DNA of 64,000 bases from Ciceribacter sichuanensis (GCF_024055605.1 NZ_JAMXLX010000007.1:62001-126000), one strand, 5' to 3'; shown: positions 45,194 through 54,488, counted from the first letter of the stretch. Notes: generated from the letters alone by a model not told the origin. A program made the numbers and translations.

Positions 45194-45850
45194 TCAATGG
45201 CCCTCGGAAGCACCGAACATCGACTTGGCGTAGATGATGCCGAGACCATAGGAACCGCCAAACTTCTTCGCGATGCCGGTGGTCATGTCGTAGGTTTCCG
45301 TACGCGCCCAGTCGCGCTGCAGTTCGAGCATGTATTGCAGCGAGGTCATCGGGCGCACGCCCACCTGGATCATGCGCTCCATTGCGCGCTCATGGGCTTC
45401 GTCCGATACGTCACCACAGGCGTCAGCAATGACATAGACGTCGAAGCCCTGATCGAGCGCCGAAAGGGTCGGGCCAACGATGCAGACGCTGGTCCAGAGG
45501 CCGCAGAATACCAACCGCTTCTTGCCGATGCGGTTGACCTCGTCGATGACGGCCGCGTCTTCCCAGGTGTTCATCGAGGTGCGGTCGAGCAGCGGCTGGC
45601 CCGGGAAGGCATCGGTGATTTCGGAGAACATCGGGCCGGAGAAGGTCTTCTCGGCCACGGTGGTGAGGATCGTCGAAACGCCGAATCCCTTGGCCGCATT
45701 GGCGACGAGCGCCGCGTTGTTGCGCAGGAGGACGGCATCGATGGACTTCGTCGCAAAGGACATCTGCGACTGGAAGTCGATCATGATCAGCGTGTGATCC
45801 TTGGGCGAGATGAGAAGGCTGCCGGGCGTGGGCGTGGCGTTCACGGTCAT
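45194..45850 (-). CDS. Isochorismatase-family cysteine hydrolase (YcaC-like)
   Basis: A 218-residue cytoplasmic cysteine hydrolase. Catalytic D25 lies in IMIDFQSQM, and nucleophile C123 in GLWTSVCIVGP, the cis-peptide/Cys motif of the family. The long upstream extension of the frame is rejected because the ATG at 45850 has an AAGGA site and starts just before the first strand. Homologues act on amides such as N-carbamoyl compounds or on unknown substrates (YcaC). A strong terminator ends the gene, so it is its own transcript, divergent from an AraC regulator. Confidence 0.88.
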   Translation of the reverse strand: MTVNATPTPGSLLISPKDHTLIMIDFQSQMSFATKSIDAVLLRNNAALVANAAKGFGVSTILTTVAEKTFSGPMFSEITDAFPGQPLLDRTSMNTWEDAAVIDEVNRIGKKRLVFCGLWTSVCIVGPTLSALDQGFDVYVIADACGDVSDEAHERAMERMIQVGVRPMTSLQYMLELQRDWARTETYDMTTGIAKKFGGSYGLGIIYAKSMFGASEGH

Positions 45851-46080
45851 GGTCGTTTTCCTTGAGATGGGGGTGTCCGATTGGGACTTGCGATGGCAGC
45901 ATGGCCGAACCGTCCGTAGCTTTCTTGTTTCGAACGGCGGAAATTTGGATATTCCGACGGTGCCATGTCGGAACGGCTCGCTGCCTTGAACATGCGTCGC
46001 CCGGAAAGCGCGAGACTGCCGACTATCCTTCAATCATGCGGGGATGCCGCGTCCTATTATGATAGGAAAAGGGAGGCTGA
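45851..46080. promoter_or_regulatory. Divergent promoter gap with inverted repeat
   Basis: A 230-base gap between the isochorismatase-like gene and an AraC regulator. A perfect 7-bp inverted repeat TTCCGAC-8-GTCGGAA occupies 45952-45973, about 100 bases from both starts. It is a good candidate operator for the adjacent AraC protein or another regulator. Confidence 0.45.
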
Positions 46081-47001
46081 ATGCAGCAAGCCATGCCGGA
46101 ACGAAGCACCGCCAGTAACCAATACATGGACTATCTGCGCGTGGAGTCGGCAAAGGCAGTCAAAACCTCGACGCTCTCCAAGAGCGTGATCACCGCGACG
46201 CACCTTTCAAAGGACGCGCCGAACCATGGCTATGTCGACCAGCATGTCACGGAAGATGCATTCCTGCTTTCCGTGCAGTTGAAGGATTATCACGGCGATC
46301 TCTGGGTCGACGGACGTAACGTGGTGTTTCCGACCAGCCGCCGGGGCAACTTCACCTTCTACGACTATAACCGCATCTGGCAGGCCGACATGAAATCGGC
46401 CTTTGACTGCCTCAACTTCCACATTCCGCGCGCCGCCATCACCTCGCTGGAAGCCGATCTCGGACCCGGTCGGATCGAAACGCTCGACATCCTGCCGGGA
46501 GCGGACATGGACGATGCGACGGTCCGCGGCATCGCGGAAGCGCTGTTGCCCGCAGTCAATGCCCCCGAGAACGCCAGCGGCATCTTTGTCGACCATGTCT
46601 GCCTTGCGTTGTCGGTACACCTTGCAGTCACCTATGGAGGCGCAAAGGCGCTGGCGCCGGTACATACCGGAGGTCTTGCTCCGTGGCAGTTGAACCGGGC
46701 AATGGAGATGATGGACGCGCATCTAAGTGGCGACCTGCCCGTTGCGGCTATCGCACAGGCTTGCGGCCTCTCACCTGCCTATTTCACCCGTGCGTTCAAA
46801 CAATCGACCGGCTTCCCACCCTATCGCTGGATGACGCGGCGGCGCATCGACAAGGCAATGGCCCTCATGCGCAACACGACGTTTTCACTCGGTGAGATCG
46901 CCTATACCTGCGGCTTTTCCGACCAGGCCCACTTTACCCGCGTGTTTTCGGGGATCACGGGGCTTGCACCCGGACAGTGGAAACGTCGGGTCCATCTGTA
47001 G
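46081..47001 (+). CDS. AraC-family transcriptional regulator
   Basis: A 306-residue regulator with an N-terminal sensor-like region and the C-terminal AraC domain (DLPVAAIAQACGLSPAYFTRAF, written in parts DLPVAAIAQACGL and SPAYFTRAFK; then IAYTCGFSDQAHFTRVF). The linker GGLAPWQLNRAMEMMDAHL is shared with the other AraC proteins in the block. The ATG at 46081 has GGGAGG. Divergent placement makes the isochorismatase-like gene its most likely target. Confidence 0.9.
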   Translation: MQQAMPERSTASNQYMDYLRVESAKAVKTSTLSKSVITATHLSKDAPNHGYVDQHVTEDAFLLSVQLKDYHGDLWVDGRNVVFPTSRRGNFTFYDYNRIWQADMKSAFDCLNFHIPRAAITSLEADLGPGRIETLDILPGADMDDATVRGIAEALLPAVNAPENASGIFVDHVCLALSVHLAVTYGGAKALAPVHTGGLAPWQLNRAMEMMDAHLSGDLPVAAIAQACGLSPAYFTRAFKQSTGFPPYRWMTRRRIDKAMALMRNTTFSLGEIAYTCGFSDQAHFTRVFSGITGLAPGQWKRRVHL

Positions 47002-47010
47002 GGCTCGAGT

Positions 47011-47916
47011 TCAAATCCGGGATGCCGGTTCATAGCCCGACCGATTGTGACGGCGCCAGTTTCCCGGCGGATTGCCGGTCGATTCGCAGAAGACCCTGGT
47101 GAAATGGCTCTGGTCGGAAAAGCCGCAGGCAACCGCGATATCGGCGATAGGGGCATCCGAACGCAGCATTTCCTTGGCCTTGGAAAGGCGGAAATCCATC
47201 AGCCAGCGATACGGCGTCTTGCCGAATGTTTCCTTGAAAGCCTTGATGAAATAGCTGCGCGAGAGGTTACAGGCCTCGGCCAGATCCGCAATAGAGAACG
47301 ACGCGCTGACATGGGCGGAGAGGAACTCTGTCGCTCTCTTCTCCTGCCATGGCGCAAGCGTTCCCTTCCTGCGGACAGGAAAGTGCAGGCCGCCATAGGC
47401 CTGGGTGAGGTGGGCCAGAAGCGCCAGCCCGATCTGGTCGAGAAAGAGCTGACTTGCCTGTTTCGGGTCGTCAAGCGCGGGAAGCAGGGCCTGGGCAAGT
47501 CCCAGAACAACGTCATCCGTCGTGCCCTCGGCGCAGGAAAGCCCGGTCAATTCCGGCCGCCCGGCCTTTTCCGCGAAAACGCGAAGGCGGGCGAAGGGAA
47601 TCTGGAAACATACGCTGTCGAAGTCAGAAAGATGGTGGCAGCGCCAGTCTTCCCGCATGTCGAAAATACCGAGATGCCCCCGCGGCGTGGGACCTTCGAA
47701 AAAAACTTCATCGTCTTTCCGGAGAATAGACCGGTCGGCCCCAAGCCTCTGCACGATGACGCAGAAGGCATCCGCCCGTTTGCCGAGCGATACCGGCGCC
47801 GGATCGCTCCCGGTTCCACGGAAGCGCGCCACGGGCATCTCCGCAATCCTGACCGTCGCACTGCGAACGGCGGAGGCAGCCGGATTGCCCGTCTCGTCGT
47901 CCAATTGCCCCTGCAA
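47011..47916 (-). CDS. AraC-family transcriptional regulator
   Basis: A 301-residue regulator. The AraC domain includes FSIADLAEACNLSRSYFIKAF and ADIAVACGFSDQSHFTRVF, preceded by the same LAPWQEKRA linker as its neighbours. The start used is a TTG at 47916 after GGGAG; an ATG at 47838 is the main alternative and would remove 26 residues. It ends nine bases from the convergent AraC gene at 46081. Target genes are unknown. Confidence 0.87.
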   Translation of the reverse strand: MQGQLDDETGNPAASAVRSATVRIAEMPVARFRGTGSDPAPVSLGKRADAFCVIVQRLGADRSILRKDDEVFFEGPTPRGHLGIFDMREDWRCHHLSDFDSVCFQIPFARLRVFAEKAGRPELTGLSCAEGTTDDVVLGLAQALLPALDDPKQASQLFLDQIGLALLAHLTQAYGGLHFPVRRKGTLAPWQEKRATEFLSAHVSASFSIADLAEACNLSRSYFIKAFKETFGKTPYRWLMDFRLSKAKEMLRSDAPIADIAVACGFSDQSHFTRVFCESTGNPPGNWRRHNRSGYEPASRI

Positions 47917-47942
47917 ACCTGTCTCCCGAAGCGCCCGATTTT

Positions 47943-47988
47943 ATGATACGATATCATCACCATGGTAAAAAACATCTGGGTTTTTTAC
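47943..47988. repeat. Two AT-rich inverted repeats between AraC genes
   Basis: ATGATA-CGA-TATCAT (47943-47957) is followed by a perfect 9-bp repeat GTAAAAAAC-6-GTTTTTTAC (47965-47973 with 47980-47988). They lie between the stop of the AraC gene at 48009 and the start of the one at 47916. The second could terminate the upstream transcript weakly or, with the first, form an operator for the downstream gene. Confidence 0.5.
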
Positions 47989-48008
47989 AAAAGTTCTCAA
48001 ACTCTCTT

Positions 48009-49121
48009 CTAATGAAAGAGGGCCTTTCGCCAGACGGCCGGCGTCATGCCGGTTAAGCGCGAGAAGACCTTGGTAAAGTGGCTCTGATCGGTGAATCCAC
48101 AGTGCCCGGCGATGTCCTTCAACGAAAAACCGTCCTGACGGAGTAGATCCTTGGCCCGCTCCACCCTCTGCAGGGTAAGCCACTGATGCGGCGTGGAACC
48201 GGTTGCCTTCTTGAACTCCTGGGCGAAATGCCCCGTCGACAGGCCCGTCGCCTCTGCGATCGCGGAAAGGGGAAGATCCTCGGCAAGGTTTTCGAGCATC
48301 AGATCCTTCGCGGCCTTTTCCTGCCAAAGCGAAAGGGCACTTTCCGACATACCGTTGCGAAGCGCTGCATCGCTGTAGTCCTGCAGCAGATGGGCGCAGA
48401 TTGCCGTCGCCAGATGCTGCAGCAAGGCCGGTGGCGAAGCCGCTCCGCCTTCAAACATCGCCAGCAGGGCAACGCCCAGATTGCTGATGACGGCATCCTG
48501 CTCGCCGCGCCGGCAACGCAACCGCCGGCGCCGGGTGGTCGGGGAATTATCGGCAATCTCGTCAAACAGGCTCTGCGGTAACATGAAAGCCAGCGCGTGA
48601 AGCCCGCTATGCAGCTCGATCGACGCGCCATTGCGCAGGTCCACCAGACAAAGCGAACCGCGCTCGTAGCGGCAAAGGGCGGAGCACGAGCCATCCGGCA
48701 GGACGTCGCAATGCAGGGCGTCATCCAGATAGAGCATCAGGAAATAGGCGTCATCTGCGGGAAGCCTGATCCGCCTCGCATCACCCTCGACCAAATCCCG
48801 GTCGATCCGGGTGACGGAGAAGGGTGCGAATTTCACGGGAACGGTGACGAGGCATGGCGCATCGGGAATACCGAAGCAGATACCGACGCTTGCCATTTCC
48901 CGGCCGCTCAAATTCAAGGCCCTTTCCCCCGGCTGGCGCGTCGCTTGTGCCGCTGCAATCATAATTCCCGGCCAGACCGGACCAAAACGGTAGCCGAGCC
49001 GAAAAGCAGGTGCAACGCGCTTCTTGCCATCGGGCACGGAAAACCGCGCCCCTGAAACCATGTTGACGGCAATAGAACTAGCAGTTGTCCCGACAAGGTT
49101 ATTGTACGATCCAACCCTCAT
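48009..49121 (-). CDS. AraC-family transcriptional regulator
   Basis: A 370-residue regulator with an N-terminal AraC_binding_2-like region (VKFAPFSVTRIDRDLVEG, RYERGSLCLVDLRNG) and the C-terminal DNA-binding domain (LPLSAIAEATGLSTGHFAQEF, shown as LPLSAIAEATGLS; then DIAGHCGFTDQSHFTKVF). The N-terminus is uncertain: ATGs at 49061, 48962 and 48896 are in frame and none has a clear ribosome site. It diverges from the histidine kinase at 49269. Confidence 0.85.
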   Translation of the reverse strand: MRVGSYNNLVGTTASSIAVNMVSGARFSVPDGKKRVAPAFRLGYRFGPVWPGIMIAAAQATRQPGERALNLSGREMASVGICFGIPDAPCLVTVPVKFAPFSVTRIDRDLVEGDARRIRLPADDAYFLMLYLDDALHCDVLPDGSCSALCRYERGSLCLVDLRNGASIELHSGLHALAFMLPQSLFDEIADNSPTTRRRRLRCRRGEQDAVISNLGVALLAMFEGGAASPPALLQHLATAICAHLLQDYSDAALRNGMSESALSLWQEKAAKDLMLENLAEDLPLSAIAEATGLSTGHFAQEFKKATGSTPHQWLTLQRVERAKDLLRQDGFSLKDIAGHCGFTDQSHFTKVFSRLTGMTPAVWRKALFH

Positions 49122-49268
49122 TCGCGCGGGGAGACAGTCCGATCATTCAACAGTCAGAAATGTGCAAAAGACGATCCCAACTTTCTATAACTGGCCGGAG
49201 AACTCCGCCAGTATCCGGCTGAACGATGCAAAGGTCCCGATACCCGCAACGTTGGCAAGGAGCGACGC

Positions 49269-51224
49269 GTGAACATCGAGTTGGCAAGGCGGCTGGAAGG
49301 CGCGAGAACGAGCGCCCTGCCCGGAGGGACATCGGGTGGGTACCGATGGGCCGGTGCTGCCGTTCTCGCCTGCGGCATCTTCCTCGTCGATACCTTCACC
49401 TCGATCGGCAGTGCGATTGCCGTGCTTTACGTACTGGTCCAGACGCTCACGGGCGAGAGCGGCAACAGGCAGGCAATCTGGACCACTTCACTCGTTTGTG
49501 CCGCCCTGACTCTTGCAAGCTTTTTCTACGTTCACGGCATTTCGGCGGAGTTTCAGACTGTCTTCCGCCTCCTTTTCTCCCTCGCCGCAAACCTAGTGAC
49601 ATGTGCTCTTCTGCTCCGCCGCAGCAATGACAGGCAGGTGCTGGAGGCGCAGGCCCGGCTGCTGGAACTGACCAGCGACGCCATCCTGCTGCGTGACCGC
49701 AACGGCCGCATCACCTACTGGAACAAGGGGGCCGAAGCCCTTTACGGCTGGACGAGCGCCGAGGCGCGTGGCCGCCTGGTGCACGAACTCCTCGGCTGCG
49801 ACCTGCGGCATTCCCGCGCCATCGCCGAACAACAGCTTGCCGAAACCGGCTACTGGAGCGGCGAGACGACCGCGAAAACCAGAGGGGGGCGAGAGATTGC
49901 CGTCTTCAGCCAATGGCGAGTCGAGCAAGACCGGCAAGGCACGGTGCGCACCGTCATGGAAACCGGGATCGACATCTCGCAGCAGAAGGAGGCGGAAGCA
50001 GCCCTCAGGGCGAGCGAACACCGCTACCGGACGATTTTCGAGACATTGGCGGTGGCGATCTGGGAACATGATTTCCAAGACGTGAAGAGGGAACTCGACG
50101 CATTGCGCGCGCGGGGCGTCACCGACATCCGGCGCCACATCGCCGAACACCCCGATTTCGTGATCAGGATGCGCAGGCTCGTGCGCATCACCGATGTCAA
50201 CCAGACCGCTCTCCGCCTCATGGAAGTCCCGACGAAGGAGGAGTTTTTCAGCCACCTCGACGGCTTCCTTCCCGAAAACGATGCGAGTTTCGCCCATTGC
50301 CTGATCGCGATTGCCGAGGGGCATCCGGTCTTTCAGGAGGAGACGGTGGTGCGCAGCCGCACCGGCCGCCTCATCCCGATCATTGTAGTCCTGAGTTTCC
50401 CGCCGAATGGCGAGGGGCTGGACCGCATCCAGGCCAGTATCGTCGATATCACGGAGCGGCTGGCCTTTCAGGAAGCACTGGAGAAATCCCGCAGGGAATT
50501 GGAACACACAGCCCAGGCGGCCATGATCGGCGAAATCTCCGCCTCCATCGCCCATGAGGTAAACCAGCCGCTTTCGGCCATCATGGCCTTCGTCCAGGCA
50601 GCCCAGAGATGGCTGGATCGACCCAAGCCGGACCTTGAAGAGGCACGGTTTGCGCTCGATGACGCGATCACCTCCACGGAACAGGCTGCCGCCGTTGTGA
50701 AGCGCGTGCGCATGCTGCTCGGCAAGGCAAAATCGGACAGCGGCGACGTTGCCGTCGATGCGCTGATCACAAACGTCATCCGCCTAAAGCAAAAAGAACT
50801 TTCCGGGCAGGACATCCGTGTGTCGCTCAGCCTTGACGCAGGCTCACGAACCGTCCACGGAGACCGCATCCTGCTGCAGCAGGCCTTCGTCAACATCATC
50901 GTCAACGCCATGCAGGCGATGGACGAAACACAGCCCTGCGAGCGCATGCTTGTTATCGACACGAGAAGCGATGGCGACAACCTCACTATCAGTTTCAGCG
51001 ACACCGGCCATGGCCTGAAACAGACGGAGGAAGCCCTTTTCAAGGCCTTCGCAACCACCAAGCCGAATGGCATGGGGCTTGGTCTTGCCATGTGCAGATC
51101 GATCGTGACAGCGCATAACGGCTCCATCTCGATCAGCAATCGCGACGACAGACGAGGCGCCCGGGTCGAAATCAGCCTTCCCGAAGCCGTTGCACAACGG
51201 GTCAGGGAAACGGTCGAAGCCTAG
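49269..51224 (+). CDS. PAS-domain sensor histidine kinase (FixL/TodS style)
   Basis: A 651-residue kinase. Two to four membrane helices lie within the first 115 residues, followed by one clear PAS domain (about 125-240) and a second, more divergent PAS-like region (about 245-405). The HisKA domain has phospho-acceptor H429 in SIAHEVNQPLSAI, and the ATPase has N-box NIIVNAMQAM, G1 FSDTGHG and G2 GMGLGLAMC. The start is GTG at 49269 with AAGGAG. HEVNQPL kinases pair with FixJ/NarL-type regulators; the only one in the window is at 37393. The signal is unknown. Confidence 0.9.
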   Translation: MNIELARRLEGARTSALPGGTSGGYRWAGAAVLACGIFLVDTFTSIGSAIAVLYVLVQTLTGESGNRQAIWTTSLVCAALTLASFFYVHGISAEFQTVFRLLFSLAANLVTCALLLRRSNDRQVLEAQARLLELTSDAILLRDRNGRITYWNKGAEALYGWTSAEARGRLVHELLGCDLRHSRAIAEQQLAETGYWSGETTAKTRGGREIAVFSQWRVEQDRQGTVRTVMETGIDISQQKEAEAALRASEHRYRTIFETLAVAIWEHDFQDVKRELDALRARGVTDIRRHIAEHPDFVIRMRRLVRITDVNQTALRLMEVPTKEEFFSHLDGFLPENDASFAHCLIAIAEGHPVFQEETVVRSRTGRLIPIIVVLSFPPNGEGLDRIQASIVDITERLAFQEALEKSRRELEHTAQAAMIGEISASIAHEVNQPLSAIMAFVQAAQRWLDRPKPDLEEARFALDDAITSTEQAAAVVKRVRMLLGKAKSDSGDVAVDALITNVIRLKQKELSGQDIRVSLSLDAGSRTVHGDRILLQQAFVNIIVNAMQAMDETQPCERMLVIDTRSDGDNLTISFSDTGHGLKQTEEALFKAFATTKPNGMGLGLAMCRSIVTAHNGSISISNRDDRRGARVEISLPEAVAQRVRETVEA

Positions 51225-51499
51225 CTTCACTGGAACTTCGGGCACCGATCCCCGACAAGCAATCAACCAATTCCGCCCCACATCCGCTCATCAATCGCGC
51301 GTTCGCAGCCGACAGTGCACTGCGTCTTGCTGTTTGCGATCACAGGATCATCCGGACGCTGTCCCGATTAACGCCGCTGGTCGGAGCAGGTGAGGAAACC
51401 TTATGTTCTCCCAACATGTCAATCCGCTATAAAATTTGTTTGCCAACTCAAAATACATCATTCAGAATAAGCCAATATATAGGAGAATAAGTTTACGAC
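51225..51499. promoter_or_regulatory. AT-rich leader before the acid-sugar kinase gene
   Basis: A 275-base gap whose last 100 bases are AT-rich, with a TATAAA at 51428-51433 that could serve as a -10 box. TTTGCCAA at 51439-51446 is the exact reverse complement of TTGGCAAA at 57617-57624 in front of the other acid-sugar operon, a possible shared regulator site. AGGAG at 51481-51485 stands 14 bases from the ATG, wider than usual. Confidence 0.4.
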
Positions 51500-52546
51500 A
51501 TGCCTTCCTTCGTGCCTGCGGGAAAGCCGAAGCTCTGTATCATCGCCGATGACCTGACGGGGGCTCTCGACAGTGCCGCTCCCTTTGCCGGTCGAGGAAT
51601 GTCGACGGCTGTGGCCTTCGAGCCGGAGGCTGTTGGCGAAGCGCTGGTAACGGGTGCCGAAATCATCGCTGTCAGCACCCGCTCGCGCGAGATCGAGCCT
51701 GAAAAGGCTGCGGCCGCAGTCCGTGCGGTGCTGAGGCAGCTGCCCCACGGAACACGCCTCTTCAAGAAGATCGATTCCCGGCTGAAGGGGCATATCGCCG
51801 AGGAACTCTCTGCCCTGAACCCTTCGGTGATGCTGGTCGCTCCGGCCATTCCCGAATTCCGCCGCAACGTGCGGGCAGGTGCAGTGACCGGCTTCGGCGT
51901 GGCGGAACCGATCGCAGTCCGGCCCCGTCTTGGCGCACTTGCCGACCGCGCCGTCATTCCCGATACGGACAGCCTTGACGACCTGAGGCAAGCGCTCAAG
52001 ACCGCTCCCGACGCCCTGCCGGTCGGCGCGCGCGGACTGGCCGAGGCCATGGCCGAAATGATGACCGGACGCGCGGAAGCGGATGCCCCGAAGCCACCCG
52101 CCGGCCGCGCACTCTTTGTCGTAGGCTCCCGCGATCCGATCACACTGGCGCAGGTCGACACGTTGAAGCGAACGAAGGACGCTCTGTGTTACGGCGCTCC
52201 GAACGGCATTCTCTCCGAGACCGGCACAAGCGCCGGACTGACGCTGGTGCAGGCGCTGCCGGGAGAAACTGAGATTTCCGGCGCGGACGTGTCGGCAAAT
52301 CTTGCCCGCAGCATCCATCCCGGCCTGACTGCCGGCTGTGACCTGCTATTCATGACCGGCGGCGCGACGGCTGAAGCCATTCTGAGGCAAATGGGCATCC
52401 GTTCAGCAATACTTCTGGGGGAATGCCTGTCAGGCCTGCCACTCGCGCGGGCAGGGCACTTGACGATCATCGCCAAATCGGGCGGATTTGGTGACAGCAA
52501 TACGCTTGCGGTCCTGGCGGGACTCAGCGAGAAAAAGGCAAGTTGA
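51500..52546 (+). CDS. Four-carbon acid-sugar kinase (DUF1537 family, DtnK/OtnK-like)
   Basis: A 348-residue kinase. It begins IIADDLTGALDSAAPFA, the N-terminal substrate-binding motif of the family, and has RLFKKIDSRLKGH further on; the C-terminal ATP region contains GGATAEAIL and AKSGGFGD. Members phosphorylate D-threonate, L-threonate or D-erythronate at carbon 4. It is shorter than many relatives (about 420), so parts of the linker are reduced. A stop codon just upstream leaves 51500 as the only plausible start. With the PdxA2-like enzyme at 55394 it would convert a four-carbon acid to dihydroxyacetone phosphate. Confidence 0.88.
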   Translation: MPSFVPAGKPKLCIIADDLTGALDSAAPFAGRGMSTAVAFEPEAVGEALVTGAEIIAVSTRSREIEPEKAAAAVRAVLRQLPHGTRLFKKIDSRLKGHIAEELSALNPSVMLVAPAIPEFRRNVRAGAVTGFGVAEPIAVRPRLGALADRAVIPDTDSLDDLRQALKTAPDALPVGARGLAEAMAEMMTGRAEADAPKPPAGRALFVVGSRDPITLAQVDTLKRTKDALCYGAPNGILSETGTSAGLTLVQALPGETEISGADVSANLARSIHPGLTAGCDLLFMTGGATAEAILRQMGIRSAILLGECLSGLPLARAGHLTIIAKSGGFGDSNTLAVLAGLSEKKAS

Positions 52547-52555
52547 GGAAAGCGG

Positions 52556-53272
52556 ATGGCGGGAGAAACGGGACGTAAAAGCCTTGCCGATGTTGTCTTC
52601 GAGCGAATGCAGAAGGCGATCAAATCAGGTGCCTATCGATCTGACGAGCGCCTGCCGACGGAACATGATCTCGCCGCCGAATTCGAAGTGTCGCGCCCCG
52701 TGGTTCGCGAAGCGCTCAAGCGTCTGCGTGACCAGGGGTTGATCTATTCCCGTCAGGGCGCCGGTAGTTTCGTTCGCTCAATCGGACTGAAGGAACCGCT
52801 TGGCTTCGGCCAACTGCAGAACGTATCGGATCTGCTCAACTGCTACGAATTCCGACTGACGATGGAACCAGAGGCCGCCGCCTGCGCTGCCGAGCGTCAC
52901 GGACCGGAAACACTTGCCTCGATTGCCAACGCGCTGGAATTGATGCGGGACGCGACCAATCGCCTGTCGCACCGCGAAGACGCAGACTTTCAGTTTCACC
53001 TGGCAATCGCCAAGGCTTCCGAGAACCCATATTTTTCCACCGCGATGGAAGCACTCAAGGATCACATCGCAGCAGGAATGCGCTTCCACGGCGTTTCGGT
53101 GAAGCGGGAGGCCTCCGGCCTCACCCGGGTCTTTGGCGAGCATGCCGACATCTTCGAGGCGATCCGAAATCGCGACACAGACAAGGCGCGCAACCTGATG
53201 CGTCATCACCTTCTCGGCTCCCGCGAACGTTTGTTCGAACGCCGCCGCCCCGATCAGGAAAGCGTGGCCTGA
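52556..53272 (+). CDS. FadR-subfamily GntR transcriptional regulator
   Basis: A 238-residue regulator. The winged helix-turn-helix (LPTEHDLAAEFEVSRPVVREAL) is followed by an all-helical FCD ligand domain with metal-type residues in ADFQFHLAI, EHADIFEAI and RHHLLGSRE. The ATG at 52556 follows GAGGAAAG and starts nine bases after the kinase gene, so they form one transcript. FCD regulators usually sense an organic acid. This one probably represses its own operon and the divergent acid-sugar operons until a sugar acid is present. Confidence 0.92.
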   Translation: MAGETGRKSLADVVFERMQKAIKSGAYRSDERLPTEHDLAAEFEVSRPVVREALKRLRDQGLIYSRQGAGSFVRSIGLKEPLGFGQLQNVSDLLNCYEFRLTMEPEAAACAAERHGPETLASIANALELMRDATNRLSHREDADFQFHLAIAKASENPYFSTAMEALKDHIAAGMRFHGVSVKREASGLTRVFGEHADIFEAIRNRDTDKARNLMRHHLLGSRERLFERRRPDQESVA

Positions 53273-53293
53273 CTCGCCAACCTCTCCGAAATG

Positions 53294-53323
53294 AAAAAAC
53301 CGGCGTCCTGTTCAGAACGCCGG
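53294..53323 (-). terminator. Rho-independent terminator of the minus-strand acid-sugar operon
   Basis: On the minus strand a 7-bp perfect outer stem (53317-53323 with 53300-53306) plus an inner CTG/CAG helix separated by one mismatch is followed by six T residues (plus-strand A tract 53294-53299). It lies 30 bases past the alcohol dehydrogenase stop codon and also marks the end of the converging GntR gene. Confidence 0.88.
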
Positions 53324-53352
53324 AGGCTGGGGTGGAGAGGAAGCCAGTTGCG

Positions 53353-54474
53353 TCAAAAAGCGGCGCGATAGATCCCGAGCACGTCTTCGACACTTATGTC
53401 GCGCGGATTGTTATCCATCAGGCGACGGATGGCATGGGCATCCTCGGCAAAGCGCTGCAGATCCTCTTCACGAGCACCGTGACGGGAAAGCTGCATCTCC
53501 AGGCCGAGGCCGGCACAGAAGCCGTGCGCAGCAGCCAGAAGACCTTCCGCCTTCGCCTGCTCTGCAATACCGAGCGCCGTCACGACTTCAGCCGTCTTTT
53601 CCGGGGCCACCTGCTCGTTATAGGCCAGCACATGCGGGAAGATGATGGCGTTGGCGAGTCCGTGCGGCAGATGCAGCAGCGTGCCGAGCGGATAGGCGAG
53701 CGCATGGCCAGCTGCGGTGTTCACCGGCCCGAGGCAGATACCTCCGTAGAAGGAAGCGATCATCATGCCTTCCCGCGCTTCGGTATCCGAACCGTCCTTG
53801 ACGGCGCGGGCCAGATAGCGGCCGACGAGATCGATGCCGATCCTTGCGTAATAGTCGATCACCGGATGGGCCTTACGGTTGGTGAAGGCCTCGACGCAAT
53901 GGGCCATGGCATCGACACCGGTCGCAGCCGTAACCGCCGCCGGCACGCTGTAGGTGAGCTCCGGATCGAGGACGGCAAGATCGGCGATCAGGTGCGGGCT
54001 TTCGACCGCGATCTTGTTGCCCTTGCCCGGATCGGTGATCAATGCGCGGATGCCCGCCTCCGAGCCGGTTCCGGCAGTCGTGGCGATCTGCACGAGGCGG
54101 GTGCGCCGCCCCTCGACCTTGTCCGGTCCGGCGACATCGGTAAGTGACCGGCTTCCATCCCAAAGCGCAGCCACCAGCTTGGCCACATCCATGACAGAAC
54201 CGCCACCAAGACCGATGACCAGATCGGGGCTGGCGCGGCGAGCCGCTTCCATCGCCGCATCGAAGGTCGCGGTGTCGGGCTCGCCGGGAATGGCGTCGAA
54301 AACGGTGATCGTGCCATTGAGGCCGAGACGATTGACGAAACCTGCCGTATGCGGCGTCGCAAGCACGAAGATGCGGGCAGCATCGTTCGCCCAGGTGCCG
54401 ACGCGGGCAACAGATCCCGCGCCGATTTCCATCCGGCGCGGCTGATGCAGTGTAATGATCCGGTTTTCCGTCAT
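53353..54474 (-). CDS. Iron-containing alcohol dehydrogenase
   Basis: A 373-residue group III dehydrogenase. NAD motif GGGSVMDVAK lies near residue 96. Metal ligands are visible in DAMAHCVEAF and LPHGLANAI, with further conserved TTAGTGSE. It probably reduces or oxidises a small alcohol/aldehyde or hydroxy acid produced in the acid-sugar pathway. It follows the DapA-family gene by 14 bases and is last in the operon, just before a strong terminator. Family members range from lactaldehyde reductase to maleylacetate reductase, and the substrate cannot be chosen from sequence. Confidence 0.9.
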   Translation of the reverse strand: MTENRIITLHQPRRMEIGAGSVARVGTWANDAARIFVLATPHTAGFVNRLGLNGTITVFDAIPGEPDTATFDAAMEAARRASPDLVIGLGGGSVMDVAKLVAALWDGSRSLTDVAGPDKVEGRRTRLVQIATTAGTGSEAGIRALITDPGKGNKIAVESPHLIADLAVLDPELTYSVPAAVTAATGVDAMAHCVEAFTNRKAHPVIDYYARIGIDLVGRYLARAVKDGSDTEAREGMMIASFYGGICLGPVNTAAGHALAYPLGTLLHLPHGLANAIIFPHVLAYNEQVAPEKTAEVVTALGIAEQAKAEGLLAAAHGFCAGLGLEMQLSRHGAREEDLQRFAEDAHAIRRLMDNNPRDISVEDVLGIYRAAF

Positions 54475-54488
54475 GGCGAACTCCTCTC

